Shown here piece after piece: positions 35,022 to 45,000 of a stretch of 64,000 bases of DNA. The stretch spans positions 186,001 to 250,000 of the forward strand of contig SCRD01000018.1 in assembly GCA_004298155.1 (NCBI GenBank), in the 5' to 3' direction. Position numbers and translations under genes: made by a program. Position 1 is the first letter of the stretch, and every line of letters starts with the position of its first letter. The notes under the pieces were generated by a model. The model did no database searches. It saw only the letters and a program-made list of their open reading frames with translations, and was not told where the DNA came from. The DNA is from Acidobacteriota bacterium (GTDB lineage Bacteria; Acidobacteriota; Terriglobia; UBA7540).

Positions 35022-36326
35022 ATGCCGCTTGACGCTACCCTCAGAAACAAGCTTTCTTCATTCGTGGAGAGCCATCGCGACCGCCTCGTTGAGATTATTG
35101 GTGACCTGGTTCGGATCCCGTCAGAAAACATGCCGCCTGCAGGAAACGAAGAAGCCTGCCAGCAATACGTGGCGGATTATCTGAAGCGGCAGGGGCTGGA
35201 GACGGAATTATATTATTTCCGCGACGTCAAAGGATTGAAAGAGCATCCGCTCTTCTATTACAAAGAGCGGCAATACAACAATCGCCCGAATGTGGGAGCG
35301 CGGCGTAAAGGCCGGGGCGGGGGCCGTTCGCTGGTACTCTCCGGGCATATTGATACCGTTCCCAAGGGCACCCAGCCATGGACCCGCGATCCGTTTGGCG
35401 GAGAAGTGGAGGGCAATCTGCTTTATGGCCGCGGCTCAAATGACATGAAGGGCGGCGTGGGCACGAATCTGTTTATGGCGGAGGCCCTGCGCGAACTGGG
35501 CATTGAATTGAAAGGCGATCTGATGATTGAGACGGTTTCAGACGAAGAGTTTGGAGGCGTCAACGGAACAATCGCCGGTCGGCTGAAGGGCTACAACGGT
35601 GATGCCGCCATCATCACGGAGCCTTCGTTTTTGCGAATCTGTCCTGCCCAGCGCGGCGGCCGCACGGTACATATAACCCTTTGTTCCACTGGAGGCGTTC
35701 TGCCGGAGGGAAAATTTCCCACCGGGGTGATCGATCCCATCCGATATTTCCTGCTCAAGATGCAAGACTTCGCGGAAGAGCGCAAGAAGAAAGCACCGGT
35801 CCATGAATTTTATTCGGACTCGGTGGATCCCGTACCTGTTTCAATTACCAAGCTGACGACGGGCCCCTGGGGAACAAAGGAGCCGATTACGATTCCTGAG
35901 ACCTGCCAGATCGAGATGTATTGGCAAATGATGCCGGGTGAGAAGCAGGAGGAGATTGAAAAGGACTTTCACGACTGGTTCGAGGGAATCATGAAAGCTG
36001 CTCCGGAGCTTTTCCCGGTGAAACCGAAGATTGAGTTCCCGATTCGCTGGCTGCCGGGGTCGGCCATCGCGCGGAACGAGCCGCTGATTAGCGAGCTTGC
36101 AGAATGCGCCGGCAGCGTGATGGGCAAAGGGCCGCTCGTCCAGGGTATCGAGGCCCCATGTGATATGTACGTATTCCACCAGGCTTTCAATACGCCGGCG
36201 GTGCTGTGGGGACCGCGCGGGGGCAACACTCACGCCGCTGACGAGTATGTGGAAATTGACTCGGTGATTGCCGCCGCCAAAGCCCAGTTGCAGTTTGTTT
36301 GTCAATGGTGCGGGGTTGCAGGTTAG
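35022..36326 (+). CDS. M20-family zinc peptidase/deacylase
   Basis: A 434-aa di-zinc hydrolase of the ArgE/DapE/carboxypeptidase G2 group. Metal and catalytic residues are visible: His109 and Asp111 in LSGHIDTVPKG, Asp141 in GRGSNDMKGG, the Glu175-Glu176 pair in SDEEFGG, and a C-terminal His in NTHAADEYVEI. A dimerisation domain lies between. No signal peptide is seen, so it is cytoplasmic. AGGAAGG precedes the ATG. Upstream is an APC permease, which suggests uptake and cleavage of a peptide or acylated amino acid. The exact substrate is unknown. Confidence 0.92.
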   Translation: MPLDATLRNKLSSFVESHRDRLVEIIGDLVRIPSENMPPAGNEEACQQYVADYLKRQGLETELYYFRDVKGLKEHPLFYYKERQYNNRPNVGARRKGRGGGRSLVLSGHIDTVPKGTQPWTRDPFGGEVEGNLLYGRGSNDMKGGVGTNLFMAEALRELGIELKGDLMIETVSDEEFGGVNGTIAGRLKGYNGDAAIITEPSFLRICPAQRGGRTVHITLCSTGGVLPEGKFPTGVIDPIRYFLLKMQDFAEERKKKAPVHEFYSDSVDPVPVSITKLTTGPWGTKEPITIPETCQIEMYWQMMPGEKQEEIEKDFHDWFEGIMKAAPELFPVKPKIEFPIRWLPGSAIARNEPLISELAECAGSVMGKGPLVQGIEAPCDMYVFHQAFNTPAVLWGPRGGNTHAADEYVEIDSVIAAAKAQLQFVCQWCGVAG

Positions 36327-36389
36327 GTGGGGCCGCGCCAATTAGAGTTGCAAGAAACCTGCTGGAACTGGTAGAAAAGATAGATGCAG

Positions 36390-36463
36390 TGGGAGGTCGT
36401 CTAACGGTAGGACTGCAGACTCTGGATCTGCGTATCGGGGTTCGAATCCCTGCCTCCCAGCCA
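36390..36463 (+). tRNA. tRNA-Gln (anticodon CUG)
   Basis: A complete cloverleaf. Acceptor TGGGAGG pairs with CCTCCCA, the D-stem is GTCT/GGAC, the anticodon stem GCAGA/TCTGC holds the loop CTCTGGA (anticodon CTG), and the T-stem CGGGG/CCCTG holds TTCGAAT, ending in CCA. An integrase remnant starts directly after it, so its 3' end was probably an attachment site. Confidence 0.95.
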
Positions 36464-36464
36464 C

Positions 36465-36743
36465 TCATTCCACAAAATTTGACTGGCCCATCCAATTCCC
36501 CGGACTTTGTTTCTTGCGGCTGTCTTGCGGATTGCTGCGGACTTGCCATGACACCGGGCTCATCAACAAACGCCACGTTGGCCCAGGGACCAATTGGCCG
36601 TAAATATCTGCAATTACCTGGATCGGGCCAGGCCCCATCTGCTCCCGTAAGTACGTGAGTGTTGCGCCTGCCTGGATGAGCAGGTTTCCGTGAGTGTGGC
36701 GAAGGTCATGGAACTGGACCCCGAGTGGCCCTGGAAGTACCAA
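36465..36743 (-). pseudogene. Tyrosine recombinase (phage-type integrase) C-terminal remnant
   Basis: The minus strand encodes the C-terminal catalytic part of a tyrosine integrase: FHDLRHTHGNLLIQAGATL (His-x-x-Arg box), then IADIYGQLVPG with the nucleophile Tyr. The N-terminal core-binding domain and first catalytic Arg region are absent. After LVPG the frame is broken: restoring one missing base near 36585 would continue as ANVAFVDEPG and SPQQSARQPQ, the tail expected for this family, which is now in another frame. The gene ends 1-2 bp from the tRNA-Gln CCA. It is therefore a decayed remnant of an element that integrated into the tRNA gene. It cannot be active. Confidence 0.8.
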
Positions 36744-37143
36744 GAAGGATCAGGGTAATAGGAATAGGACCTGTTCTCCCACCAGGAAGGGCGAGTTAGC
36801 GGCGCCCAATTGCCGTTTTAAGCGGCTCGCAAACCAAGGTCCTCAGCTCTGCGAAGGGACCTGCCCAATCTCGTTTTGGCGAACCATAGACACTTGTAAA
36901 TACCATTGCTTAATCAAAAAATCAGATGTATATTATCGCGCGACCGGATGTTACACAGAAACTCACTGAAGTAACCGCTTGCTAAACTGAGGGGGCTTCG
37001 CAAGTTAAGGTAATGAGCGTGATTTGCGCACCAGTTAATCCGTCGTCAGCGTGAGGTGCCGGCGGCAGAAATGCTGTAGCGATCGGCATCACGATCATTT
37101 GCAAGGTTTAAGAAACGGACCCGACTTACCTGGAGGCCACCCG
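36744..37143 (+). promoter_or_regulatory. AT-rich leader with promoter for the giant-gene pair
   Basis: This 400-bp gap is clearly AT-richer in its middle. TTGCTT (36906-36911), a 17-bp spacer and TATATT (36929-36934) make a plausible sigma-70-type promoter about 200 nt before the first giant gene. No further coding piece of the integrated element is recognisable here. Confidence 0.5.
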
Positions 37144-40100
37144 ATGAAACGCCCTCGCCTGGACGTCTCAGCCCTTTGTAATCGTCGATGGCCCCGCCTT
37201 CCGAGAACGGGTTTCTCCATCACTGATTTACTGGACAACCAATCACAATTTTCCCTTACGCGCCGTGAGATGCTGGGTTTGGCAGGGACTGCTGCCGCCA
37301 GCCTCCCACTCAAATTCGGCGCACCAGAGGGCCGCCTGCAGTTCATTCCCGGCAACAAACGCGTTGCCTTCAGGCTGGACGGCAGGGAACGGTGGGCAAT
37401 CGATACCCGGCGGTTCTCGGGCACTCCCGCATTGCACGTGGCCCAGAGGAAAAACCTTGTCCATGTCGCGCTGGTCAACGCCCGCTACCCCGGTACAGAG
37501 TTGCCAGCCGGCCTGGAGTGCAAATTGGAGCCCGTGGCAGCAGGCTGGCGTATGCACCTTCGGATGGAATTAGGCGGCTTTCAGGGCGAAGCGCTTTTTG
37601 AGCGCTGGCTGGCTGGCAAAGCGAAACTGCGGTCAGACGTACGGCTGGATAAGAGCATTGCGGGACCGGGGAATTCGTCGCGCCTTCTGCTGGCTGGCCG
37701 CGCGCAAGCTGAATTCATGCCCAACTGGACAATACGCCTGGCTGGTAAGGGAATCGCGCGCCTCAGCGGTTTTGGGGGCGAAACGGTTTCGGACTCTGTA
37801 GCCATTGCGCTGCTCGATCCTGACGAACCCAGCATCCTCAGGAAACCGCCAGAGCGCCGGACCCTGCTGGCCATGTATCGGCATGGAAGGCCGTGGCCGT
37901 TCGAACCGGTTCTTGGAGCGGAAGACGCTTCAAATCTCATGGTTTCTGACAGTGCTTTTGACCGCATCCAGATGGAAGCTGGCGAGGATTTCGACGGAGC
38001 CAGCAGCCAGGTCCTGCTTGCAGATTCGCAGGTGGGCCGGCCCGGAATTGCGTTCATTCCAGCAGGCAACTTTGGTGCGAGCGATGGCAAACCCTTCCGT
38101 CTGCCGTTGCGCAATGCGCGATATGCCATCACGACTGACGCCAGCGGACAGCAGGCGGCGATTGTGGCGAATTACCCGTCCGAGCCCTTGTGGGTCCATG
38201 CTGAAGGCTGCAGCTTTGAAATTGGCAGCAGCGCGGACGACCATACATTTGAAGCCGTCAGCGTGAACGGAAGCGCGCCGCGAATACGCTGTGCGCCTGG
38301 TTTGAATCAGATTGCTGCACCATTGCCCGGGGTTATCGTGCAGGCACGTCCCCTCCAGGAAGGAACACAACTGGCCTTCTTGGAACCTCCGCAGACGTGG
38401 CAGGAACAAATCATACCGGGCAAGATCAGGAAGAAGGAGCAGAAGGAGCAGAAGAAGCAGAATAAAGAGAGCATTCGGCTCCAGGTTCAACCAAGAAAAA
38501 AAACCGGTGGAGCACTCGTTGCGCCTGGAAACACAAGGGGCCAGCACTCGACGAACCCCGCCGAAGGTGGTACTCAGCCGCTGGTTCCATCGGGAGGGTC
38601 GACCACACCCGGCAGGATCTCTGGCGCACCCCAGACCAACCCAGCGGAAGGCGGAACTCAGCCGCGGGTCCCGCCGAGAGAACCGGGGACTCCGTTGCAC
38701 ATCGAGCCGGGAAGCATAAATGTGGTGCTGGGGGGAGGCCAACCGGGAAAACAGAAAATCTTGCCGCATCCGGTGTTCCAGCCGACCTCTGAGCAGAGTC
38801 TCAGCTTTGACATTATCCGGCCTGACGACCTTTTGGCTCTCACTTTCAATTTTTACAACATGACGCTTTCGGCGGGCGTCGGGACGCCAGGCCTGGTTCG
38901 CGTTGACCCGAATCAGCCGGCCTACCTGGTAGTCCAGTTTGGGCCACAGCATATCGCCGAGGAAGCGTTTTTCGAAAGCAATACTCCGCAGCCGCTGCCC
39001 AGGAATGCTGAGCCGCCTATCCCCTCGCGGTTGGCTGGCGGCAGCCGCCTCGCCTTCATCATCCCCGATAACGTCACTGAGATTCCTTATACGCTTGAGT
39101 CTCTACTGAACTGGTCGCAATTTGAACTGAGCGTTACACCACTCGCAACCCCTCCCAAGCCGTTCCGCCTCAGATATCTGTCGACAACTGGATTGGCGAA
39201 GACGGCCAGGGAACCCCAAGTCCAGGCGATCCAAAGTTCTCCCGAGTATTACCAGCAGGTCCAGCCGCCGGCCATCACTACAAAGCCCGCCGCGCCTGAC
39301 GGTAAGAACAAGAAGAGGAACAGGAACCAACAGTCGACCATCCTGGCGCAAAGAGAGATTACACAGGCGCAATTCGCAGGCGGCCTGCAGTTCCTGGCGC
39401 AGCAGATCAAGGAACCCGAGGTTTTCCAGACTGCGCTCGAAGTTCCGTACAGGATCATCCTCTCACCTAGCTATTACGCGGGTTGGGCGCACTCGTTAAA
39501 ACCTGTTGAACACGGCGGGGCCACCGAGCTCTGGCACACGCGGCTCGGTGTCAGGTTTCAGCAAGGGAAGGTTGACGAGCAGGACGAATATTACAGGACG
39601 GTGCGCGCCGTCTGGGCCACGGATTACCAGGCAGGGTGTTTGCCCGCGCCGCAGACTGATACGACCCCGTTTGCGACTCCGACCATCAATGCACGACAAC
39701 GCTATGAGATTGTCAGGCTCTCTTCCGATCCCACCATCACGACTGTTTCTAACGCGGCGTACGAACCACAGCCTATTCAGGTGAACCGACTCATGCTCTC
39801 CACCATCGGCGCCTGGATGAACACAGATGGCGTATGGGAGCCGCCTGAAGACGTCCGAGAGCCGGCGTGTCCGGGCGGGAAATTCTCTTTCAACGTTGAG
39901 AGCTGGCGGCATATTGCCGCCATGGGACGCGACCAGTATGTGCGGATCGTGGAGCGTGGCTACCTGTTCCCGTTCGGCCATCGCGCGGTGAAGATCGTCA
40001 TTACAGAGCGCAAATTCGACCGGACGCCATCCGGGGACATGGCGGCCTATCTCCGCCAGCAGATTTTTGTGGTTGTACGCGAACGCGAAAAGAGTTATCC

Positions 40101-42033
40101 GGCCACAGGCCAGCCCCATCCGCAGGGTCCCCAGATACCATTCCAGACCGTCCGCATCGACACTCTAAGTACCCCGGCGCTGGACCAGCCCGTCAGCATA
40201 CTGCCGGGCGATGCCGCCTTCTGGCCGCGCGTGGACAACCAGGATTTCCAGTTCAAGATGGTGGGAGTGGACTGGGAAGGGAATAAAACTGAGTTTACCG
40301 CACCTCTGATTTTTGTGATTGCGGACTCCGCGCGCAATATGCAGCAGTCTTCCACCATCCTGAATTCTTACAATTCCGATCCTGATAGCACCCGGCGCGT
40401 GCGTCCTTTCTTCGGTCAAAAAGTGGCCTACGCAAAGAACAAGTTGCCGGGCGACACCGCGTTTGAAACCGACTCCATGTCCTTTACGGGCGAGGTGCCA
40501 GAGAACCCGCAGGTCGTTCCGACGGGCCAGCCGTATTTCTATCCAGCCATCAGCCAGTCGGCAGTCCGCATTGCCACTGTTGAGCAACTTACCGGCCGGA
40601 ACGCAGCAACCGACATCGCATATGACGCAACCTACCTTGCGCACGGGATTGAAGCCGCCGCCAACCAGGGCCAGGTGTTTGCCAAACTCCTGAACTCTAT
40701 CCCGCTGGCGTTTGGAGGGTCGGGAGGCGGTTCCGACAAGGTGGGTGGCCTGCTGACCCCCAGCATGGATATTTCCGGGCTTTCACGCCTGCTGGGCCCG
40801 GTAGCAGGCGACCTGGCGACGATAACCGGAGGAACGTTTGACCCCAAACAGTTTTTCAACTCCGCGATGGGCGCCAAGCTCCTCGGTGATATTTCTCTGT
40901 CGGACGTCATCAATTCCGTCAGCAATTTTTCCTCAGCCGTGGAGAAGGTCCCGAAATTTATCACCAGCCAACTTCCCAATGCCGTTCAGACCAGTTTTAC
41001 ATGGCAGCCGGAAGTGCAGGATGCCTCCGCCGGGGCAGGCCAGCCTGCGTTCTTCAAGGTCACGGGCGACCGCAGCCAGGCGCTCACCGTGAACGCCACT
41101 CTGACCAAGACGCTCGATAACAATCCGCCCAGCTATGAAGTCAGCGCCGTGCTGAAAACCTTTGAAGTCCATCTGGTGCCGTCGGTTATCGAGGTTCTTG
41201 TCATCAAGTTCAAGAAGCTCTCCTTCAAATCGATAAATGGAAAAAAGCCCGATGTCAGCGCCGACCTCGATGCCGTCGAATTCGCGGGGCCTCTCAGCTT
41301 TATTAACGGGTTAAAGGACCTGATCCCGACAGACGGATTCAATGACCCGCCCAGTCTGGACGTAACGCCGCAAGGAATCGAAATGGGATACTCGCTGGGA
41401 TTGCCCCCGGTCAGTATCGGCCTGTTCAATCTCTCAAACGTGAGTCTTGCAGCGCGACTGAATATCTATTTCACCGGCGACCCTATCACTTTTGAATTTG
41501 ATTTCTGCCAGGAAGAGCAACCCTTCCTCCTTACCGTCTCACTGTTCGGGGGCGGGGGATATTTCGGACTCACGCTAACGCCAGCGGGAATTCGACGGAT
41601 GGCTGCGGAGTTCGAATTTGGCGGCAGCTTCTCACTGAACCTTGGCGTGGCCAGTGGCGGCGTTTATGTGATGGCGGGATTTTCCTATGCGTACACCAAC
41701 GGCGACACCGAACTCACGGGTTATTTGCGCTGCGGCGGGTCGCTGGAAGTTCTCGCCATCATCACGGTCTCCGTGGAATTCAAGATGGGGCTGACCTATC
41801 TGTCAGCCGGCAACAAGGTGTGGGGCCGGGCCACGCTGACCGTAGAGGTCAAAGTTCTCTTTTTCAGCCAGAGTGTTGACTTGACAGTGGAGCGCGAATT
41901 CGCGGGCGGCGGCGCGCAGAATGCGGCCCTTTATGGCGCGGGTGCGCCTTACCCGGTGGGAGCTGGTCCCGTGAATTTTGCGGACCAAATGAGCGCTGCC
42001 GACTGGCAGCTTTATTGCGAAGCGTTTGCGTAA
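37144..42033 (+). CDS. Giant protein of unknown family with Tat signal (1629 aa)
   Basis: I do not recognise this family. The N-terminal 35 residues are basic, followed by a twin-arginine signal (SLTRREMLGLAGTAAASLPL, residues 38-57), so export is likely. Residues 60-425 are beta-rich. Residues 428-447 are a Lys/Glu/Gln tract, followed by a Pro/Gly linker to about 520 with the duplicated motif TNPAEGGTQPxVP. A large middle region holds further beta-type segments (VRVDPNQPAYLVVQFGPQ, YRIILSPSYYAGWAHSL). The last ~250 residues alternate hydrophobic and polar residues with many Gly (LTVSLFGGGGYFGLTLTPAG, FEFGGSFSLNLGVASGGVYV), barrel- or fibre-like. The ATG at 37144 has GGAGG 8 nt upstream. The next giant gene begins 13 bp after its stop, so the two form an operon. 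It stands next to an old integration site. Confidence 0.8.
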   Translation: MKRPRLDVSALCNRRWPRLPRTGFSITDLLDNQSQFSLTRREMLGLAGTAAASLPLKFGAPEGRLQFIPGNKRVAFRLDGRERWAIDTRRFSGTPALHVAQRKNLVHVALVNARYPGTELPAGLECKLEPVAAGWRMHLRMELGGFQGEALFERWLAGKAKLRSDVRLDKSIAGPGNSSRLLLAGRAQAEFMPNWTIRLAGKGIARLSGFGGETVSDSVAIALLDPDEPSILRKPPERRTLLAMYRHGRPWPFEPVLGAEDASNLMVSDSAFDRIQMEAGEDFDGASSQVLLADSQVGRPGIAFIPAGNFGASDGKPFRLPLRNARYAITTDASGQQAAIVANYPSEPLWVHAEGCSFEIGSSADDHTFEAVSVNGSAPRIRCAPGLNQIAAPLPGVIVQARPLQEGTQLAFLEPPQTWQEQIIPGKIRKKEQKEQKKQNKESIRLQVQPRKKTGGALVAPGNTRGQHSTNPAEGGTQPLVPSGGSTTPGRISGAPQTNPAEGGTQPRVPPREPGTPLHIEPGSINVVLGGGQPGKQKILPHPVFQPTSEQSLSFDIIRPDDLLALTFNFYNMTLSAGVGTPGLVRVDPNQPAYLVVQFGPQHIAEEAFFESNTPQPLPRNAEPPIPSRLAGGSRLAFIIPDNVTEIPYTLESLLNWSQFELSVTPLATPPKPFRLRYLSTTGLAKTAREPQVQAIQSSPEYYQQVQPPAITTKPAAPDGKNKKRNRNQQSTILAQREITQAQFAGGLQFLAQQIKEPEVFQTALEVPYRIILSPSYYAGWAHSLKPVEHGGATELWHTRLGVRFQQGKVDEQDEYYRTVRAVWATDYQAGCLPAPQTDTTPFATPTINARQRYEIVRLSSDPTITTVSNAAYEPQPIQVNRLMLSTIGAWMNTDGVWEPPEDVREPACPGGKFSFNVESWRHIAAMGRDQYVRIVERGYLFPFGHRAVKIVITERKFDRTPSGDMAAYLRQQIFVVVREREKSYPATGQPHPQGPQIPFQTVRIDTLSTPALDQPVSILPGDAAFWPRVDNQDFQFKMVGVDWEGNKTEFTAPLIFVIADSARNMQQSSTILNSYNSDPDSTRRVRPFFGQKVAYAKNKLPGDTAFETDSMSFTGEVPENPQVVPTGQPYFYPAISQSAVRIATVEQLTGRNAATDIAYDATYLAHGIEAAANQGQVFAKLLNSIPLAFGGSGGGSDKVGGLLTPSMDISGLSRLLGPVAGDLATITGGTFDPKQFFNSAMGAKLLGDISLSDVINSVSNFSSAVEKVPKFITSQLPNAVQTSFTWQPEVQDASAGAGQPAFFKVTGDRSQALTVNATLTKTLDNNPPSYEVSAVLKTFEVHLVPSVIEVLVIKFKKLSFKSINGKKPDVSADLDAVEFAGPLSFINGLKDLIPTDGFNDPPSLDVTPQGIEMGYSLGLPPVSIGLFNLSNVSLAARLNIYFTGDPITFEFDFCQEEQPFLLTVSLFGGGGYFGLTLTPAGIRRMAAEFEFGGSFSLNLGVASGGVYVMAGFSYAYTNGDTELTGYLRCGGSLEVLAIITVSVEFKMGLTYLSAGNKVWGRATLTVEVKVLFFSQSVDLTVEREFAGGGAQNAALYGAGAPYPVGAGPVNFADQMSAADWQLYCEAFA
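38551..38664 (+). repeat. Duplicated proline/glycine linker motif inside the giant gene
   Basis: TNPAEGGTQP is encoded at 38551-38580 and again at 38635-38664, 84 bp apart and in frame, each followed by a Val-Pro dipeptide. The DNA copies have diverged at synonymous positions, so the duplication is old and under protein-level selection or drift. Confidence 0.75.
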
Positions 42034-42046
42034 GAGGGAAAACTTC

Positions 42047-45000
42047 ATGGCGAAGAAACAAACGATTATCTGGACTGCGTTGCCGAACGGCATCTCCAAT
42101 GGCCAACTGCAGCTTTCGGTTTTCGTCTCTCCTCGCCTTCAAACGGATGAAGGATTACCGCGTCCGGCGCTGAGCCAGTTTGATGACTTCAAGAATTGGC
42201 CGAACAAGATAAAGGACATGAAGTTCACCGTGCAGTTTGAAGGTCAGTCGCCTGTTCAAGCAACTCGCGTGGGCCCAGCGGCTGAACCCGACGTGTGGAA
42301 TGCGCTTTTCAAAAGCACCACCTATGTCGAGCCCTACCAGTTCAACGACTACTCTGCCCGGCCCGTGATTTCGCATCCCGTCCTGAACCTCGGCTCGTTC
42401 GTAAAATCACAATACCAGTCGGTTGCAGCGGCCTCGCCCACCCGGCTGCCGTCACGGGCGGTTGTTCTTGAGAGGCTTGCTCCAATATCGCTTTACGCCT
42501 TGCCGGAAGCGGCTTCGCCGGCCAGCCGCACGGGAATGGCGTCGAGCCAGCGGTTTGCAGGCGCGCTCCGCACACAGCAACCGCAGAGTTTGCGGACGGC
42601 GCAGTCAACGCAACGGGCAGTGCGTCCGGTGGTTATCCCGGAAGACCTGACGAGCTTTGTCCGCACACTTCATCCAACTCTCCAGCAGAACGCCAATCGC
42701 AACATCCAAATGCTGGTGCGCGAGCCGTACGCCCTGAAGCCGGCAACGGTAAGCGCCTTCCAGAGCGTCTATCAGGATTTGCAGCAGTACAAGGCCGTCC
42801 GGCCATCTCCCCAGTTGCAGCCTGAACGGGACTTTCTGCTGTTGCGGATATCGAAGCCGGCGCTTCCGGAGGCGGCTCAACCGATTCAACTGCCGGAGAT
42901 AGATTTCCACAAGATCGTGTCGAGCCTGGGAAATTATCCTGAGATCATGAAGGCGCTGGGTCTGGTGATCAATTTGGCAGTACCGCTGCCGGGGAGCTTG
43001 GCAACAAACTCCACCGTGCGGGTCGCGCCCACCTGGTCGTCGGATTCGCAGCCCGCATCTTTCAACACCGACTTTTCACCCAAAACGGCATACGCGGCGG
43101 ACACCAGCAGGTCGTGGTTTGCTCCGCGTCCGGAAACACCCGATTCAGACATCATCGACGGCCAGCTCAAACTGAACGATCACCAGTCGTTCCCGGTGAT
43201 GAGCGTTGATGTGGACGGGTCTGCGTTGAAGATGGCCAACCTTGCTGACCGGCTCGCTTCGGCGGCCCTGGCGGAATCTGAAATGCCCGCGCCTGTGGAA
43301 AGGCATCCGATGATGGAGCGGATGGGGCCGTCTGGCAACGGCTCCGGGAAGACGCGGGCTTCTTCCGGTCCTTCGGGAGAAGTTTTGCCCGGCAATCAGG
43401 CGTTGCGATCGCAATCGACGGCAGCATTGCCGGCCCTGCGCACCGGTGGCCTTTCTGTTTCCAAGACGGGGAAGGCGGAATGGCTGGCCGGCATTTTTGC
43501 CAGAGCCACTCTGAACAATCAGGCCGTCGATAAGAACACTCCGGACCAGGTCACGCTCTATGCCGAAGACGTGGTGCGTGGCTATCGAGTGGACGTTTGG
43601 GATTCAGAAACCACGGCCTGGAATTCTCTTTGCCGGCGCGTAGGGACCTACAACTTTTTTGAGGCCAATATCCTGCGCCAGTATCAGGATGAGGGGTTTG
43701 TGCAGCTGGCCACCACGCAGTCTTCAGTGCAGCCGTCGTCCGGATCGAGCACGCCGCAAGACATGTACCTGCACGAATCCATGTTCGACTGGAACGGCTG
43801 GAGTTTGTGCGCGCCGCGGCCGGGCAAAGTGATCAGCCCTGATAGTACGCCGCAAAGCCTCGACGATCCTGCGGTGGCCCAGCAGCGCGCGCAGAGCGAG
43901 TTCAAAATGGTGGCAACGTTTGTTCCCCAACCGGGCTCACTTCCCAAGCTGCGCTTTGGCAGGACCTATCGCGTGCGGGCGCGTGTTGTCGATCTGGCGG
44001 GGAACAGCCTGACCCATGATGCCCCCAATCCGACAGATTTTTCCAAGGTTACTGATCCGCACACCTACAACCGATTTGAGCCTGTAGTGGGGCCGGTGGC
44101 CGTGCTGACAAAATCGCTTGACGGCTCCAAGTCTCCAGGGGAGGCCTTGTACCGGCCGGTTATTCGAAGCAATTTTGACAAGACCGCGCAGGAGTACGCA
44201 CAGGCTTACGCACAACGTATTTCCGATTCCTCGTATACGGCTTCTACTTTCCGGATTGTCGCTCCGCCCAAGACCAGCGAATTGATGGCCGAAAAGCACG
44301 GAACGCTCGACCTTTCTTCAGGAGCGATGAAAAAAGATCCGGCCACCTATCAGATGGTCGCCAAAATGGCGGACGGAGCTTTTGCGCTGGATCCCATGAC
44401 GAAAAACCCGGTCGCGGACAAGCTGGAAATGCCTTATCTGCCTGACCCGCTTTGCCGCGGAATGTCGATGGTGCTGCTCGACCACGACGGCAACAGTGTG
44501 GGAACGGTCCCGCCAGTTGAATTCTATCCGCAGGGGACCGGCTGGCCACAAGCGCAGCCTTTTTTCATCAAGGTGGTTGAAGGGCAGGGAAAGATTGATT
44601 GGAATTGGGATGATTCAAGCCGCACGCTGACCGTACAACTGCCGAAAGCTGAAGTTGCAAAGTTTGAACTGAGTTCCTATCTGGGCGGGGGCCAGATGGG
44701 TGTTCAGAATCAGGCGGTCCTGGGCGTGTGGAGCTGGATCCAGGAGGCCGGCCCCTCGAATCTGACAATGATACGCAGCGCCGCCGGGCAAGGGCGCTTG
44801 TGGATGCTAACGCCGGCGCGAGAGCTGGTGATGGTCCACGCCGTGCAGCAGCCGCTGATCGCTCCGGCGTTCCATCAGCTTTTGCCAAATCGCCACCTGG
44901 GAGAAACTTTTTCCTACATCGTGGATGACCGCGCAATGCCGGTTGACGGCAAGAGCACGCTGAAAGTGGACGTGCTCGCGAACTGGCAGGAGCCTATCGA

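Noticed and set aside
36187-36576. 129-aa minus-strand frame crossing tRNA-Gln
   Set aside because: It reads antisense through the tRNA and the peptidase 3' end. Only its first ~30 residues are meaningful, as the frameshifted tail of the integrase remnant.
37930-38952. 340-aa frame antisense to the first giant gene
   Set aside because: Leu/Arg-rich composition typical of antisense shadows, no motif or ribosome site, and the sense frame is continuous for 1629 codons.
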